Positions 9,001-16,633 of a DNA stretch of 32,785 bases are shown in pieces. Position numbers and translations under genes: made by a program. The DNA is taken from NCBI GenBank assembly GCA_021151615.1, contig JAGKXA010000019.1, positions 1 to 32,785 of the forward strand, written 5' to 3'. Each line of letters opens with the position of its first letter. Positions within the stretch are counted from its first letter, which is position 1. A model generated the notes under the pieces. That model worked only from the letters and a program-made list of their open reading frames with translations. It did not search any database and was not told the origin of the DNA. The stretch is from Cellvibrionaceae bacterium (GTDB taxonomy: Bacteria; Pseudomonadota; Gammaproteobacteria; Pseudomonadales; Cellvibrionaceae).

Positions 9001-11520
9001 TTAGAAAGTTTTCACAAATTCAATCAGCGCACGTTTTTCCTCATCCGTGAGTGGCGTTTCGTCATCCTGCAAATACTGTGTACCGAAGTAGTGGCCTTTA
9101 TCGACTACGAAATCAGGACATTTGCTAACTTCCAGTAATGGCCCAACGACTTTCGCATCGGAGAAAGCTTTTTCTGCCTGTTCGTTCGTGGGGTTTTCAG
9201 GAATATTTTTCAGTGCCGTTTTAACTTTCAACAACAACGGCAATACCTTGTCGTGTTGTTCCATATCGATATTAGACAGGAGATTCACTGGTGTGCCAGC
9301 AGGGATTGGGCCGATTTGTACTCCATCATCACCAAATGCCCAGGGCGCAATGCGGCTTAGCCAACCTTCCAACGGTTGGAGGAATTCAGGCAGGAAGCCT
9401 GAAGGTACGCGCAAATAACTCGGCGCTGTGGTGCGATCGATGGTGCCTGGGTGCGTCAAGCCATTTTTGGTAACCACAGTCATGTTGCCGCTGCGTTTTT
9501 CTGGCCAGAGTAATTTTTCAATGGAATCGTCGAACGATTTCATACGGTCTTCCACTGTGCCCGTCCAGTAAAAATTGCCCAGGGCGTTGTTAACAAAGAA
9601 GGGTGCTGTTGACCAGACGCTGGCTAAAGAGGCTGGGCGAGTAAATCCGCGCCCGCCACCAGGCAGTGTGTATTGCTTAACGCTAAAATCGTAGGGGTCT
9701 TGAATATTGATGGTGCCCACTGATGGCAAATTCTTGTACGACTCCGACGAGAAGTTGTCCCAAATATTGCCGCGTATTGCGTTGCTGGCCAGTGGGCTAC
9801 ACGCGTTGGTTTCAAGCAAAGTGACTGGCACGCGCAAATCGGTGGAGAGGAAATTGTTATTGAGGAAGTCATCCTTCAACACAATTTCAGTCATCGCAGT
9901 TTTGAACTCGTCAGTCTTGGTCCATTTCCAGTAATCATTCCAACAGGTCAGGTAATTTTTATCGCCGGTAGCATTGACGCAACCTTGGTCAGGGAAGTGA
10001 CTAAAGGCTTTCTCCGGCAATTTACTGGAGTGACAGCGCGCGCAAGTTTTGGCAAAAACTTCTTTACCTTTTTGCAGCACGGCGGTGTCGCTGGTCAGGT
10101 AAGTTTGCCCTTGAGGTGCATCTTTGAGGTGGTCAGGCGTGGATGCGGCAAGGAAAAACAGTGCCAGATTGGGTGTCTGGTGCTCGTTAGCTACCCAAAA
10201 ACTGGAGTTTTTGCGTGCAACTTCAATTTCAAATGGTGTAATTTTTTTGCCGCCGAGTAATGGGCGGAAATGGGTTAGCCATTCATCGCTGAACAAGCCG
10301 ATGTTGATATAAACGCGGTTGAGCGCACCCAAAGCACCCACCGAATCGGCGCCATCTTTTAATACACGTGGCGTGAATACAGTATCAGGCTCTTTGTAGA
10401 AATTATTCAGTGGACTTTCTTTTGGAACTTCAGGTAGTTGATTGAACTGCTTGTTGTTAAGGCTGCCGCCACCCAGCGTTTCTTTACCGAATTTGGTCGC
10501 CAGCTCTACGCGCGCACCGAGATTGTAAATGGCATTCATGGTGCGTGGGTTGTTGATGTAGTCACTGGAAATAAGCGAGGTATCAAGTGCGCCTGGACGG
10601 GATGTGTGGAACAGTTGTGATGGGAAGCTGGTTTTATCGGGTGCAAACATCAGGATACGGTCAACCCAAAAATACTGGGCTCCAGGATTGGAGTTCAGGT
10701 TGGCCCAGGTGGGGTTCTCTGGGTCTAATGGCGGATTGGTGGGATTTGGCCCAACGTGGCAGAAGCCGCACGACATACCTACGCGGTAAGGGCGAATCAA
10801 ATTTTTGTCCTGATAGTAAGAGGGATCTGTGTAATAGCGTTCAGGATCCCACTTGGCTTTAGCTGCTTCGTCGAAATCCGGGTTGGGGAAGAGACGCAGG
10901 CCTACGATGCCGGTTGCATAACCATAATAGGAGCCAACAGGTACGGTTTTCCCGCGTGCACCGATTTCTATACCCGGGTATTTTTCTTCATTTTCAAAAG
11001 GATCTGCAGCGCAACTTGGGTCGCGCGTATCCAAATAGAGTCCAAAACGATCAGGGTTGGGTTTGTCCCCTTTTTTGAAGCAGGGTTCATTAACCACACC
11101 CAGATATTGCCAGCGGTTATCGCGCGAATAACCGAGCGCAGGATGGTTGGAAATGGTTTTGAGCAGGTCGGAGTTGCCTACGCTGGCACGGCCAATTTCG
11201 TCCCACAGGGTATCGTTACCGGCAGTCCAGACTATCCAGTTGTTGCGGCCTTCAGCGGCAGCTTTTACGGCTTGGGCTTCAGTAATTCCGGGCACATAAG
11301 GAGTCAGGCGGCGAACTAGTTCAGCGGGGTTTTTGGTGATGCCGTAGTCCATATCGGCATAGTAATCTTCGTCGGCGGCTTTAAGTGATTCAGGTGTTCT
11401 CCCGACACACTTTGCTTCGTCCAGCACATTGCCGGAACCTTTGCCACAGGGATGGTCAGAACAGGAGGTGAGAAGCAGGGCACTGACAATTGGCAAGGCC
11501 CATACAGCGATGGATTTCAT
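9001..11520 (-). CDS. Lipoprotein di-haem cytochrome c (cytochrome c peroxidase/MauG/RoxA-like)
   Basis: An 839-residue protein with a lipoprotein signal (ALLLTSC, lipidated Cys20), placing it on a membrane facing the periplasm or cell surface. Two covalent haem c motifs are visible, CGFCH (residues 251-255) and CARCH (493-497), each with a following segment that could supply axial ligands. Two distant CxxCH motifs in one chain are typical of the di-haem peroxidase, MauG and RoxA rubber-oxygenase superfamily, but this protein is longer than most and I cannot assign a reaction. It may pass electrons or act as an oxygenase or peroxidase. It is the first gene of the leftward block, with GGAG eight bases before the ATG and an almost identical ribosome site (AAGGAGCGA) on the next gene. 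Confidence 0.85.
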   Translation of the reverse strand: MKSIAVWALPIVSALLLTSCSDHPCGKGSGNVLDEAKCVGRTPESLKAADEDYYADMDYGITKNPAELVRRLTPYVPGITEAQAVKAAAEGRNNWIVWTAGNDTLWDEIGRASVGNSDLLKTISNHPALGYSRDNRWQYLGVVNEPCFKKGDKPNPDRFGLYLDTRDPSCAADPFENEEKYPGIEIGARGKTVPVGSYYGYATGIVGLRLFPNPDFDEAAKAKWDPERYYTDPSYYQDKNLIRPYRVGMSCGFCHVGPNPTNPPLDPENPTWANLNSNPGAQYFWVDRILMFAPDKTSFPSQLFHTSRPGALDTSLISSDYINNPRTMNAIYNLGARVELATKFGKETLGGGSLNNKQFNQLPEVPKESPLNNFYKEPDTVFTPRVLKDGADSVGALGALNRVYINIGLFSDEWLTHFRPLLGGKKITPFEIEVARKNSSFWVANEHQTPNLALFFLAASTPDHLKDAPQGQTYLTSDTAVLQKGKEVFAKTCARCHSSKLPEKAFSHFPDQGCVNATGDKNYLTCWNDYWKWTKTDEFKTAMTEIVLKDDFLNNNFLSTDLRVPVTLLETNACSPLASNAIRGNIWDNFSSESYKNLPSVGTINIQDPYDFSVKQYTLPGGGRGFTRPASLASVWSTAPFFVNNALGNFYWTGTVEDRMKSFDDSIEKLLWPEKRSGNMTVVTKNGLTHPGTIDRTTAPSYLRVPSGFLPEFLQPLEGWLSRIAPWAFGDDGVQIGPIPAGTPVNLLSNIDMEQHDKVLPLLLKVKTALKNIPENPTNEQAEKAFSDAKVVGPLLEVSKCPDFVVDKGHYFGTQYLQDDETPLTDEEKRALIEFVKTF

Positions 11521-11610
11521 GAGTTCGCTCCTTAAAAACTGCTACAGATACACGGATGAGTGTTGTTATTAAACTAATAATGTTTCTTGGGCTCTTCCTG
11601 AACCCGATAT

Positions 11611-11679
11611 ATGTCAAATAAAGGATGACATCGCAGTATCAATGATCATATTTTGTAATTTCCCCACCCATATGGGTGG
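11611..11679. promoter_or_regulatory. Two palindromes between the cytochrome block and tapT
   Basis: The divergent space 11521-11785 (265 bases) holds an inverted repeat ATGTCA-N9-TGACAT (11611-11631), which covers a leftward TTGACA hexamer, and a perfect 16-base palindrome CCACCCATATGGGTGG (11664-11679). Both could be operators for the leftward block or for tapT. No good -10 box is visible at normal spacing from the TTGACA, so an activator-dependent promoter is possible. Function is inferred. Confidence 0.4.
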
Positions 11680-11785
11680 TGATTTTTCAGATCAGCTTGA
11701 TTTGTATACATTTGGTACCGAAAGTCGTTTAAAGCCTTGTGTTAAGATGCGAGGCTCTCCAGTTGATGAAAATATTTCCCCTTGT

Positions 11786-12520
11786 ATGTCGTCTGTTCGC
11801 CCCCCGAATCAATTTTCGCTACTGCGCGATAAACGTCTGGCGGAAGCTACGCGCGAGTTTCTTGCGCGTGGCAAATCGGTCATTCGTTGTAAAGAGTGTT
11901 CATTAGCCACTTACGCGTGTATTTGCCCCTGGCGGCCAACCTTTGAATCACGCAGTGAATTTATTTTGCTGATGCATCGTGATGAAGTGCTAAAGCCGAC
12001 TAACACTGGGCGATTAATTGCCGACCTATTGCCCGCACATACCCATGTATTTTGCTGGAACCGTACTCAGCCGGATCCCGCTTTATTGGCACTGCTGGGC
12101 GATCCGCGTCGACGCTGTTTAATTGTATTTCCGGAAGAGGCAAATGAGGCTGCAGCAAAATCACGCGAGCTGGTAAATGCGTTGCCGGGCGATAACGAAA
12201 TTAACACCTTTATCTTGCTGGATGGTACCTGGAAGCAGAGTGGCCGGATGTTTCATCTAAGTCGTTGGCTGGATAATTTTCCTTGTGTGGTGTTGCCCGA
12301 AGCCGATGGGCGCGGATATGCAGTGCGTAAGTCTCATCAGGATAATTATCTTTCAACTGCCGAGGCTGCTGCATTGTGTTTGCAATTGGCCAATGAGCAA
12401 ATGATTGCTGAGACACTTAGGGATTATTTTCAATTGTTTAACTTGCATTACCTTGCCACCCGCGCCTGCGTGCCGCCGCAGCCGGGAGAAGTGCATGCGC
12501 GACTTGCACAATTACTCTAG
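11786..12520 (+). CDS. tapT: DTW-domain tRNA-uridine aminocarboxypropyltransferase
   Basis: A 244-residue protein of the DTW/TapT (YfiP) family, which transfers the aminocarboxypropyl group of S-adenosylmethionine to U47 of certain tRNAs, giving acp3U. Visible marks are the Cys cluster CKECSLATYACICPW, the substrate-site stretch KPTNTGRLIADLLP and the DTW-type signature LLDGTWKQSGRMF (here DGTW). Length and motif order match the Escherichia coli protein as I recall it. The ATG at 11786 gives an N-terminus aligning with the family (SLLRDKRLAEATREFLARGK). In-frame starts at 11747 or 11642 would add about 13 or 48 unrelated residues across the palindromic region. No strong ribosome site marks any of them. 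It stands alone, divergent from the cytochrome block. Confidence 0.88.
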   Translation: MSSVRPPNQFSLLRDKRLAEATREFLARGKSVIRCKECSLATYACICPWRPTFESRSEFILLMHRDEVLKPTNTGRLIADLLPAHTHVFCWNRTQPDPALLALLGDPRRRCLIVFPEEANEAAAKSRELVNALPGDNEINTFILLDGTWKQSGRMFHLSRWLDNFPCVVLPEADGRGYAVRKSHQDNYLSTAEAAALCLQLANEQMIAETLRDYFQLFNLHYLATRACVPPQPGEVHARLAQLL

Positions 12521-12639
12521 CCGGTTCGTTATAGCGTTGTGCTGCATGGTGTGTGTCTGCGGGTTATAAGCGGATCACCGCCGCCGCTACTGGCAGATTT
12601 CCTACAAAATTAACCGAATTTTGCGACTATCATCGCAAG

Positions 12640-12840
12640 GGTCTTTCCTTGAAAATGGCTTCTAACAGGGAGGTCGTCAGGGAAGGTAGGTTGACCACGT
12701 AGGGTCAAGGGAAGCGCCTAATTTCTTTGCTTCACTCTAAGTTGAATGTCATGCAAGAGAGAGGTTGCCCGGTTTGTGCAGGACGCACCGAGGGCACATC
12801 AATAAAACGGGGTTAACCGCAAGGTTAATCCCGTTTTTCT
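12640..12840 (+). ncRNA. Possible structured small RNA or long 3' UTR in a 373-base gene-free stretch
   Basis: The gap 12521-12893 has no credible open reading frame but much structure. CTTTCCTTGA (12643-12652) can pair with TCAAGGGAAG (12705-12714), while TTGACC (12691-12696) can pair with GGTCAA (12703-12708). The two pairings share bases and exclude each other. GAAGC/GCTTC (12712-12733) and GTGC-AGGAC-GCAC (near 12777-12789) are further hairpins, the last showing AGGAC in its loop. Four GGA motifs are present, as in CsrA/RsmA-binding RNAs, but I cannot place it in a known family and it does not resemble 6S, tmRNA, SRP or RNase P RNA. It ends in a strong terminator. The 5' end is a guess and no convincing promoter was found. 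Confidence 0.35.
12804..12840. terminator. Strong bidirectional intrinsic terminator
   Basis: Bases 12804-12818 pair with 12823-12837 (AAAACGGGGTTAACC with GGTTAATCCCGTTTT, one G-T pair) around a GCAA tetraloop, followed by TTCTTT on the + strand and by TTTTATT when read leftward. It can end tapT or the candidate RNA from the left and the DUF3530 gene from the right. Confidence 0.85.
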
Positions 12841-12893
12841 TTATGAGTTGGGAGTAGAAGTTTCTTGGTTGGGGGTTTCTGCGGTTGTGAGTT

Positions 12894-14006
12894 TTATGGA
12901 GTGGAAGTTGTGCCCGTGATTCCATCATTACCTTTTACTTCGGTGCCACTCGCATGCCTTTGCATAAATCCGCGTACCCGAGCGGCGAGAAAGCTGCGTG
13001 GGTCGGTTTCTACAATTTTGGGTTGGCTATCGAGCAATGCTTGCAGGTAATTGTCGAGTTTCTGCCGCATGGCAATGGCTCTGTGTAAATCGCGGGCTTT
13101 GATTTGCTGCGCATCACCCGGGCTAAAAAATACATCCAGCACTGGTAGCTGCTGATTGGCGAAAATAGCGGTTAGTTCGCTGCTGGTGAGTGGCTCCTGG
13201 CTTTGCAGGTTGGTCATGACCAGTGCTTGTATTGGGCCATCGATAGTTGCCGGGTCTCTTGCATTGGCTTTTATCTGTGGCAGCAACTGTGCCAGTACTG
13301 GATTGGCCGAGCTGTTATCCACCAACAAGACTGCATTGAATTGCCCCTTTTTTTGCAGGAAGTCAAAGGTGGCGGCTACATAGGCCTGAATAAGCGTGTC
13401 GCGTGGGACTATAGATGATGTGGAGGAGGACTGCGCTGGAGCCGTACTGGTTGCAACTGATGAGGCCGATGTTGTCTCAGCAGCGGGTGCTTCGGCATTG
13501 GTGGCTTCAGTTGCGGTAATTGAACTGGCGCTCGATGAGCTCGCGCGCTCTGGTACCGGAGCAGGATACCGCCGGGGTAAGGTCACGGCCAGGGTTTCCC
13601 AGCCGTAGCGTGGCAGGTTGGCACGCAGGTTTTCCAGTATCGGGGGCCAGGTTTGAGGATCTTCCGCAGTGTGAAACAGCACCAAAACACCGCGTGTCTT
13701 TTTGGCTTCGGTGGGGCGATAGAACGCCAATAACCTGCCATATTCAGTATCCAGCCACTGCGCCTGCTCGCCGGCTGCTTCAGCGATTAGGCTTTTGTCG
13801 CGCATAGCACGCGATTCATAGAGTGGTGCTTCCGATGAGGCCGCGCTGGATTGCGTGCTTGCACTGGTCGCGCTGGACTGCGCCTCCACGTCAGGCTGCT
13901 GAGCTTGCGCAACCGGGTTCAACAGGAAGCCCAAGCTGAAACAAAGGCAAAATCTTGCACAGTCATTGAGGTGTTTTATTGGCATGGACAGCAGGAATGG
14001 TTGCAT
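12894..14006 (-). CDS. DUF3530 family exported protein, alpha/beta-hydrolase-like
   Basis: About 370 residues from the ATG at 14006, with a signal-peptide-like start whose hydrophobic core precedes NPVAQAQ. The segment GVLVLFHTAEDPQTWPPILE followed by RANLPRYGWETLAVTLP matches the DUF3530 family of pseudomonads, predicted alpha/beta hydrolase folds of unknown role. Two Ser/Ala/Thr-rich low-complexity stretches stand out: one after the signal and one of about 45 residues (roughly 155-200) inside the fold. The expected GxSxG elbow is not visible; the equivalent strand reads LLVDNSSANPVL, so catalysis is doubtful. The start is uncertain: GTG at 14045, ATG at 14006 or ATG at 13985 all lack a good ribosome site. 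It converges on tapT and diverges from rpe. Confidence 0.7.
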   Translation of the reverse strand: MQPFLLSMPIKHLNDCARFCLCFSLGFLLNPVAQAQQPDVEAQSSATSASTQSSAASSEAPLYESRAMRDKSLIAEAAGEQAQWLDTEYGRLLAFYRPTEAKKTRGVLVLFHTAEDPQTWPPILENLRANLPRYGWETLAVTLPRRYPAPVPERASSSSASSITATEATNAEAPAAETTSASSVATSTAPAQSSSTSSIVPRDTLIQAYVAATFDFLQKKGQFNAVLLVDNSSANPVLAQLLPQIKANARDPATIDGPIQALVMTNLQSQEPLTSSELTAIFANQQLPVLDVFFSPGDAQQIKARDLHRAIAMRQKLDNYLQALLDSQPKIVETDPRSFLAARVRGFMQRHASGTEVKGNDGITGTTSTP

Positions 14007-14133
14007 TCTCGTCGCTTGTTGGGTTTTGGTTATAAACCTTATCACGTAAAATGATCAGATAAATGGTGCTACGCTCACAATCAACTCGCGCCAGCTACTA
14101 CAAATATCGGGACATTCACAAAGAACTTTAACT

Positions 14134-14817
14134 ATGCAGAAATTTAAGCGGGATTACAAAATTGCCCCCTCTATTCTTTCGGCCGATTTTGCGCGGCTGG
14201 GGGAAGAGGTTGATGCGGTAATGGCGGCAGGGGCGGATATCATCCATTTCGATGTAATGGACAACCATTATGTGCCCAACCTGACGCTCGGGCCTATGGT
14301 GTGCAAGGCGCTACGCAGCTATGGCGTTACTGCACCTATGGATGTGCATTTGATGGTTGAGCCTGTGGATGACTTGATCGTCCAGTTCGCCGATGCGGGT
14401 GCAACCTATATTACTTTTCACCCGGAAGCGACTCGTCATCTGGACCGCTCGTTGCAACTTATCAAAGATAAAGGCTGCAAGGCGGGTTTGGTGCTAAATC
14501 CGGCAGCGTCGCTGGAGCAGATCAAGTATGTTATGGACAAGCTGGATATGATTTTACTCATGTCAGTAAACCCCGGTTTCGGCGGCCAGAAGTTTATCCC
14601 CTATGTGCTCGATAAATTGCGTGAAGCTCGCACATTAATCGATGCCAGCGGCCTACCCATTCGACTGGAGGTGGATGGTGGCGTGGGGGTAGGGAACATT
14701 CGCGCGGTTGCTGAAGCGGGAGCAGATACTTTTGTAGCCGGCTCTGCAATCTTCAATGCGACTAGTTATGAGGCAGTAATTGCAGAGATGCGCGCACAGT
14801 TGGCGTTGGTTGAATAA
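14134..14817 (+). CDS. rpe: Ribulose-phosphate 3-epimerase
   Basis: Rpe interconverts D-ribulose 5-phosphate and D-xylulose 5-phosphate in the cytoplasmic pentose phosphate pathway. The 227 residues cover the whole TIM barrel: APSILSADFARLGEE near the start (catalytic Asp and substrate Ser), HFDVMDNHYVPNLTLGP (metal His and Asp), MDVHLMVE, the loop MSVNPGFGGQKFIP, and VDGGVGVGNI with the second catalytic Asp, then the phosphate-binding AGSAIF. Every expected signature is intact. In pseudomonads rpe is commonly followed by gph and then trpE; here gph is missing and trpE follows after 322 bases. The ribosome site is weak (AAAGAA). Confidence 0.97.
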   Translation: MQKFKRDYKIAPSILSADFARLGEEVDAVMAAGADIIHFDVMDNHYVPNLTLGPMVCKALRSYGVTAPMDVHLMVEPVDDLIVQFADAGATYITFHPEATRHLDRSLQLIKDKGCKAGLVLNPAASLEQIKYVMDKLDMILLMSVNPGFGGQKFIPYVLDKLREARTLIDASGLPIRLEVDGGVGVGNIRAVAEAGADTFVAGSAIFNATSYEAVIAEMRAQLALVE

Positions 14818-14900
14818 GCGCCGTTATTGGCTGAATTGAGGGTAGGCAGTTGAGGAATAATTCAGTACACTGGCCCTCAGTTCAAACAGGAAATCTCCTC

Positions 14901-14966
14901 GTGATACACGCAACTTTTACCACTACAGAGTGCGCTACCCACCTCGTCGCCCGATGGCGTCGCTAG
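14901..14966 (+). CDS. Possible trpE leader peptide
   Basis: Within the 322-base gap between rpe and trpE, a GTG at 14901 with AGGA nine bases upstream opens a 21-residue frame ending ATHLVARWRR and a stop. A short reading frame with Trp close to its end, upstream of trpE, is what transcription attenuation needs, and Trp leader peptides are known upstream of trp genes in other gammaproteobacteria. The Trp codon lies in a small imperfect hairpin (about 14947-14963). There is only one Trp codon, and I could not draw a convincing terminator/antiterminator pair before the T run at 15035-15039, so this is tentative. Confidence 0.35.
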   Translation: MIHATFTTTECATHLVARWRR

Positions 14967-15139
14967 TTCCTATCGCTTTGTCACGGCCGCTTGGTCGCTG
15001 AACGAAGTCCGCCCTTTCTCTGTTGCGCTATGGATTTTTAGTTAGCCGTGTTAGCAACGAGAACCTGAACCGATTTCAATAAATATGAAGCTGCTTGCTG
15101 CCTCTTATGAACAGAGCGGGGGAGCTTAAAGGTAATGTC

Positions 15140-16633
15140 ATGAACTCCGAACAATTTATCGAGTTAGCCGCACAAGGCTACAACCGTATTCCGGTTATGC
15201 GCGAAGTACTGGCCGATCTGGATACCCCTTTATCGTCCTACTTGAAATTGGCCGCTGGCCCATACTCTTATTTATTTGAATCTGTGCAAGGTGGTGAAAA
15301 GTGGGGGCGTTACTCCATGATCGGGTTGCCTGCGCGCACTGTATTAAAAGCTTTCGGGGAAACAGTCACTGTTGAGCGTGATGGCAAAGTGGTCGAAACT
15401 CATCAGTGTGCAGATGCCCTGGCATTTGTGGAAGAGTTTAAGGATCGCTATCGCGCCCCGGAATTATCGGGGTTGCCGCGTTTCACCGGTGGGCTTGTTG
15501 GTTATTTTGGCTACGATTGTGTGCGTTATGTTGAGCCTCATTTAAAGGCGAGTGCCCCAAAGGACGTCATAGGAACGCCCGATATATTGTTAAGCGTTTC
15601 CGATGAGGTTCTGGTGTTTGATAATCTTGCAGGCAAGCTGATTTTTGTAATTCATGCTAATCCTGAAATTGATGACGCTTTTGCAAAAGCTAATGCGCGT
15701 TTGGATGAATTGGAAAAAAAGCTGCGTGGGGAAACGCCTGCAACTCCAAGTCTTTCATTGGGCAATAATGGTAATAGTGAGCCGTTATTTGTCTCCAATT
15801 GTGGTGAGGAAAATTTTCATCGCTATGTGGATAAAATCAAAGAGTACATTCTCGCTGGCGATACTATGCAGGTCGTAGTGGCGCAGCGAATGTCGATTGA
15901 CTTTAGTGGTGAGCCGATCAATGTGTATCGTGCGCTGCGCAATTTGAATCCATCGCCATATATGTATTTTATGGATCTGGGCGATCATCACGTGGTGGGC
16001 TCCAGCCCCGAGATACTTGCGCGCCTGGACGATGGTGAGGTCACTGTGCGTCCCATCGCTGGCACCCGTCGTCGCGGTCGAACTGCAGAAGAGGATAAAG
16101 CGCTGGAAATTGAATTGGTGAATGATCCCAAAGAAATTGCCGAGCATTTAATGCTGATTGACCTGGGGCGTAATGATGTCGGTCGCGTTGCAAAAGTCGG
16201 TAGTGTAAAACTCACCGATAAAATGGTGGTGGAGCGTTATTCCCATGTGATGCATATCACCTCGAACGTCACCGGAAAATTAAATGAAGGTCTGCGTGCG
16301 ATGGATGTGCTACGTGCAGCATTGCCTGCGGGAACCTTGAGCGGTGCCCCGAAAATTCGCGCAATGGAAATTATTGACGAATTGGAAAGTGAGAAGCGTG
16401 GAATTTATGGCGGCGCTGTGGGTTACATTTCCTGGAACGGCAATATGGATACTGCAATTGCCATTCGCACCGCGGTGATCAAAAACGGCAAGCTTTATGT
16501 TCAGGCGGGTGCTGGTGTAGTGGCTGATTCTATTCCTGCGCTGGAATGGAAAGAAACCATGAATAAAGCGCGTGCGATTTTTAAAGCAGTGGATATGGTT
16601 GGTGAAGCAGCCGTTAAAGGTGGTGCAAAATGA
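15140..16633 (+). CDS. trpE: Anthranilate synthase component I
   Basis: TrpE makes anthranilate from chorismate with ammonia delivered by TrpG, the first committed step of tryptophan synthesis. The 497-residue protein has the N-terminal regulatory region with SYLFESVQGGEKWGRYSMIG (the Trp-feedback site in this family). The C-terminal chorismate-binding domain shows GDTMQVVVAQRMS, SSPEILARLDDGEVTVRPIAGTRRRG, LIDLGRNDVGR and the closing motif ALPAGTLSGAPKIRAMEIID. The ATG at 15140 gives the normal N-terminus MNSEQFIELAAQGYNRIPV; the in-frame upstream ATG-containing extension to 15095 is not family-like. Its stop overlaps the trpG start (ATGA), so the two subunits are translationally coupled. 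Regulation is probably through the 322-base leader. Confidence 0.97.
   Translation: MNSEQFIELAAQGYNRIPVMREVLADLDTPLSSYLKLAAGPYSYLFESVQGGEKWGRYSMIGLPARTVLKAFGETVTVERDGKVVETHQCADALAFVEEFKDRYRAPELSGLPRFTGGLVGYFGYDCVRYVEPHLKASAPKDVIGTPDILLSVSDEVLVFDNLAGKLIFVIHANPEIDDAFAKANARLDELEKKLRGETPATPSLSLGNNGNSEPLFVSNCGEENFHRYVDKIKEYILAGDTMQVVVAQRMSIDFSGEPINVYRALRNLNPSPYMYFMDLGDHHVVGSSPEILARLDDGEVTVRPIAGTRRRGRTAEEDKALEIELVNDPKEIAEHLMLIDLGRNDVGRVAKVGSVKLTDKMVVERYSHVMHITSNVTGKLNEGLRAMDVLRAALPAGTLSGAPKIRAMEIIDELESEKRGIYGGAVGYISWNGNMDTAIAIRTAVIKNGKLYVQAGAGVVADSIPALEWKETMNKARAIFKAVDMVGEAAVKGGAK

Noticed and set aside
10756..11319. 187-codon rightward open frame inside the cytochrome gene
   Set aside because: Antisense shadow of a well-supported gene with two haem motifs; its product shows no recognisable domain.
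11642..11785. Extended N-terminus of TapT from 11642
   Set aside because: The extra residues do not resemble the family and would translate the palindromic intergenic region; ATG 11786 gives the usual N-terminus.
12640..12840. 6S, tmRNA, SRP or RNase P RNA
   Set aside because: None of the sequence blocks I know for these RNAs is present; kept only as an unassigned structured candidate.
15095..15139. Longer TrpE from 15095
   Set aside because: The extra 15 residues are not TrpE-like; ATG 15140 gives the family start.
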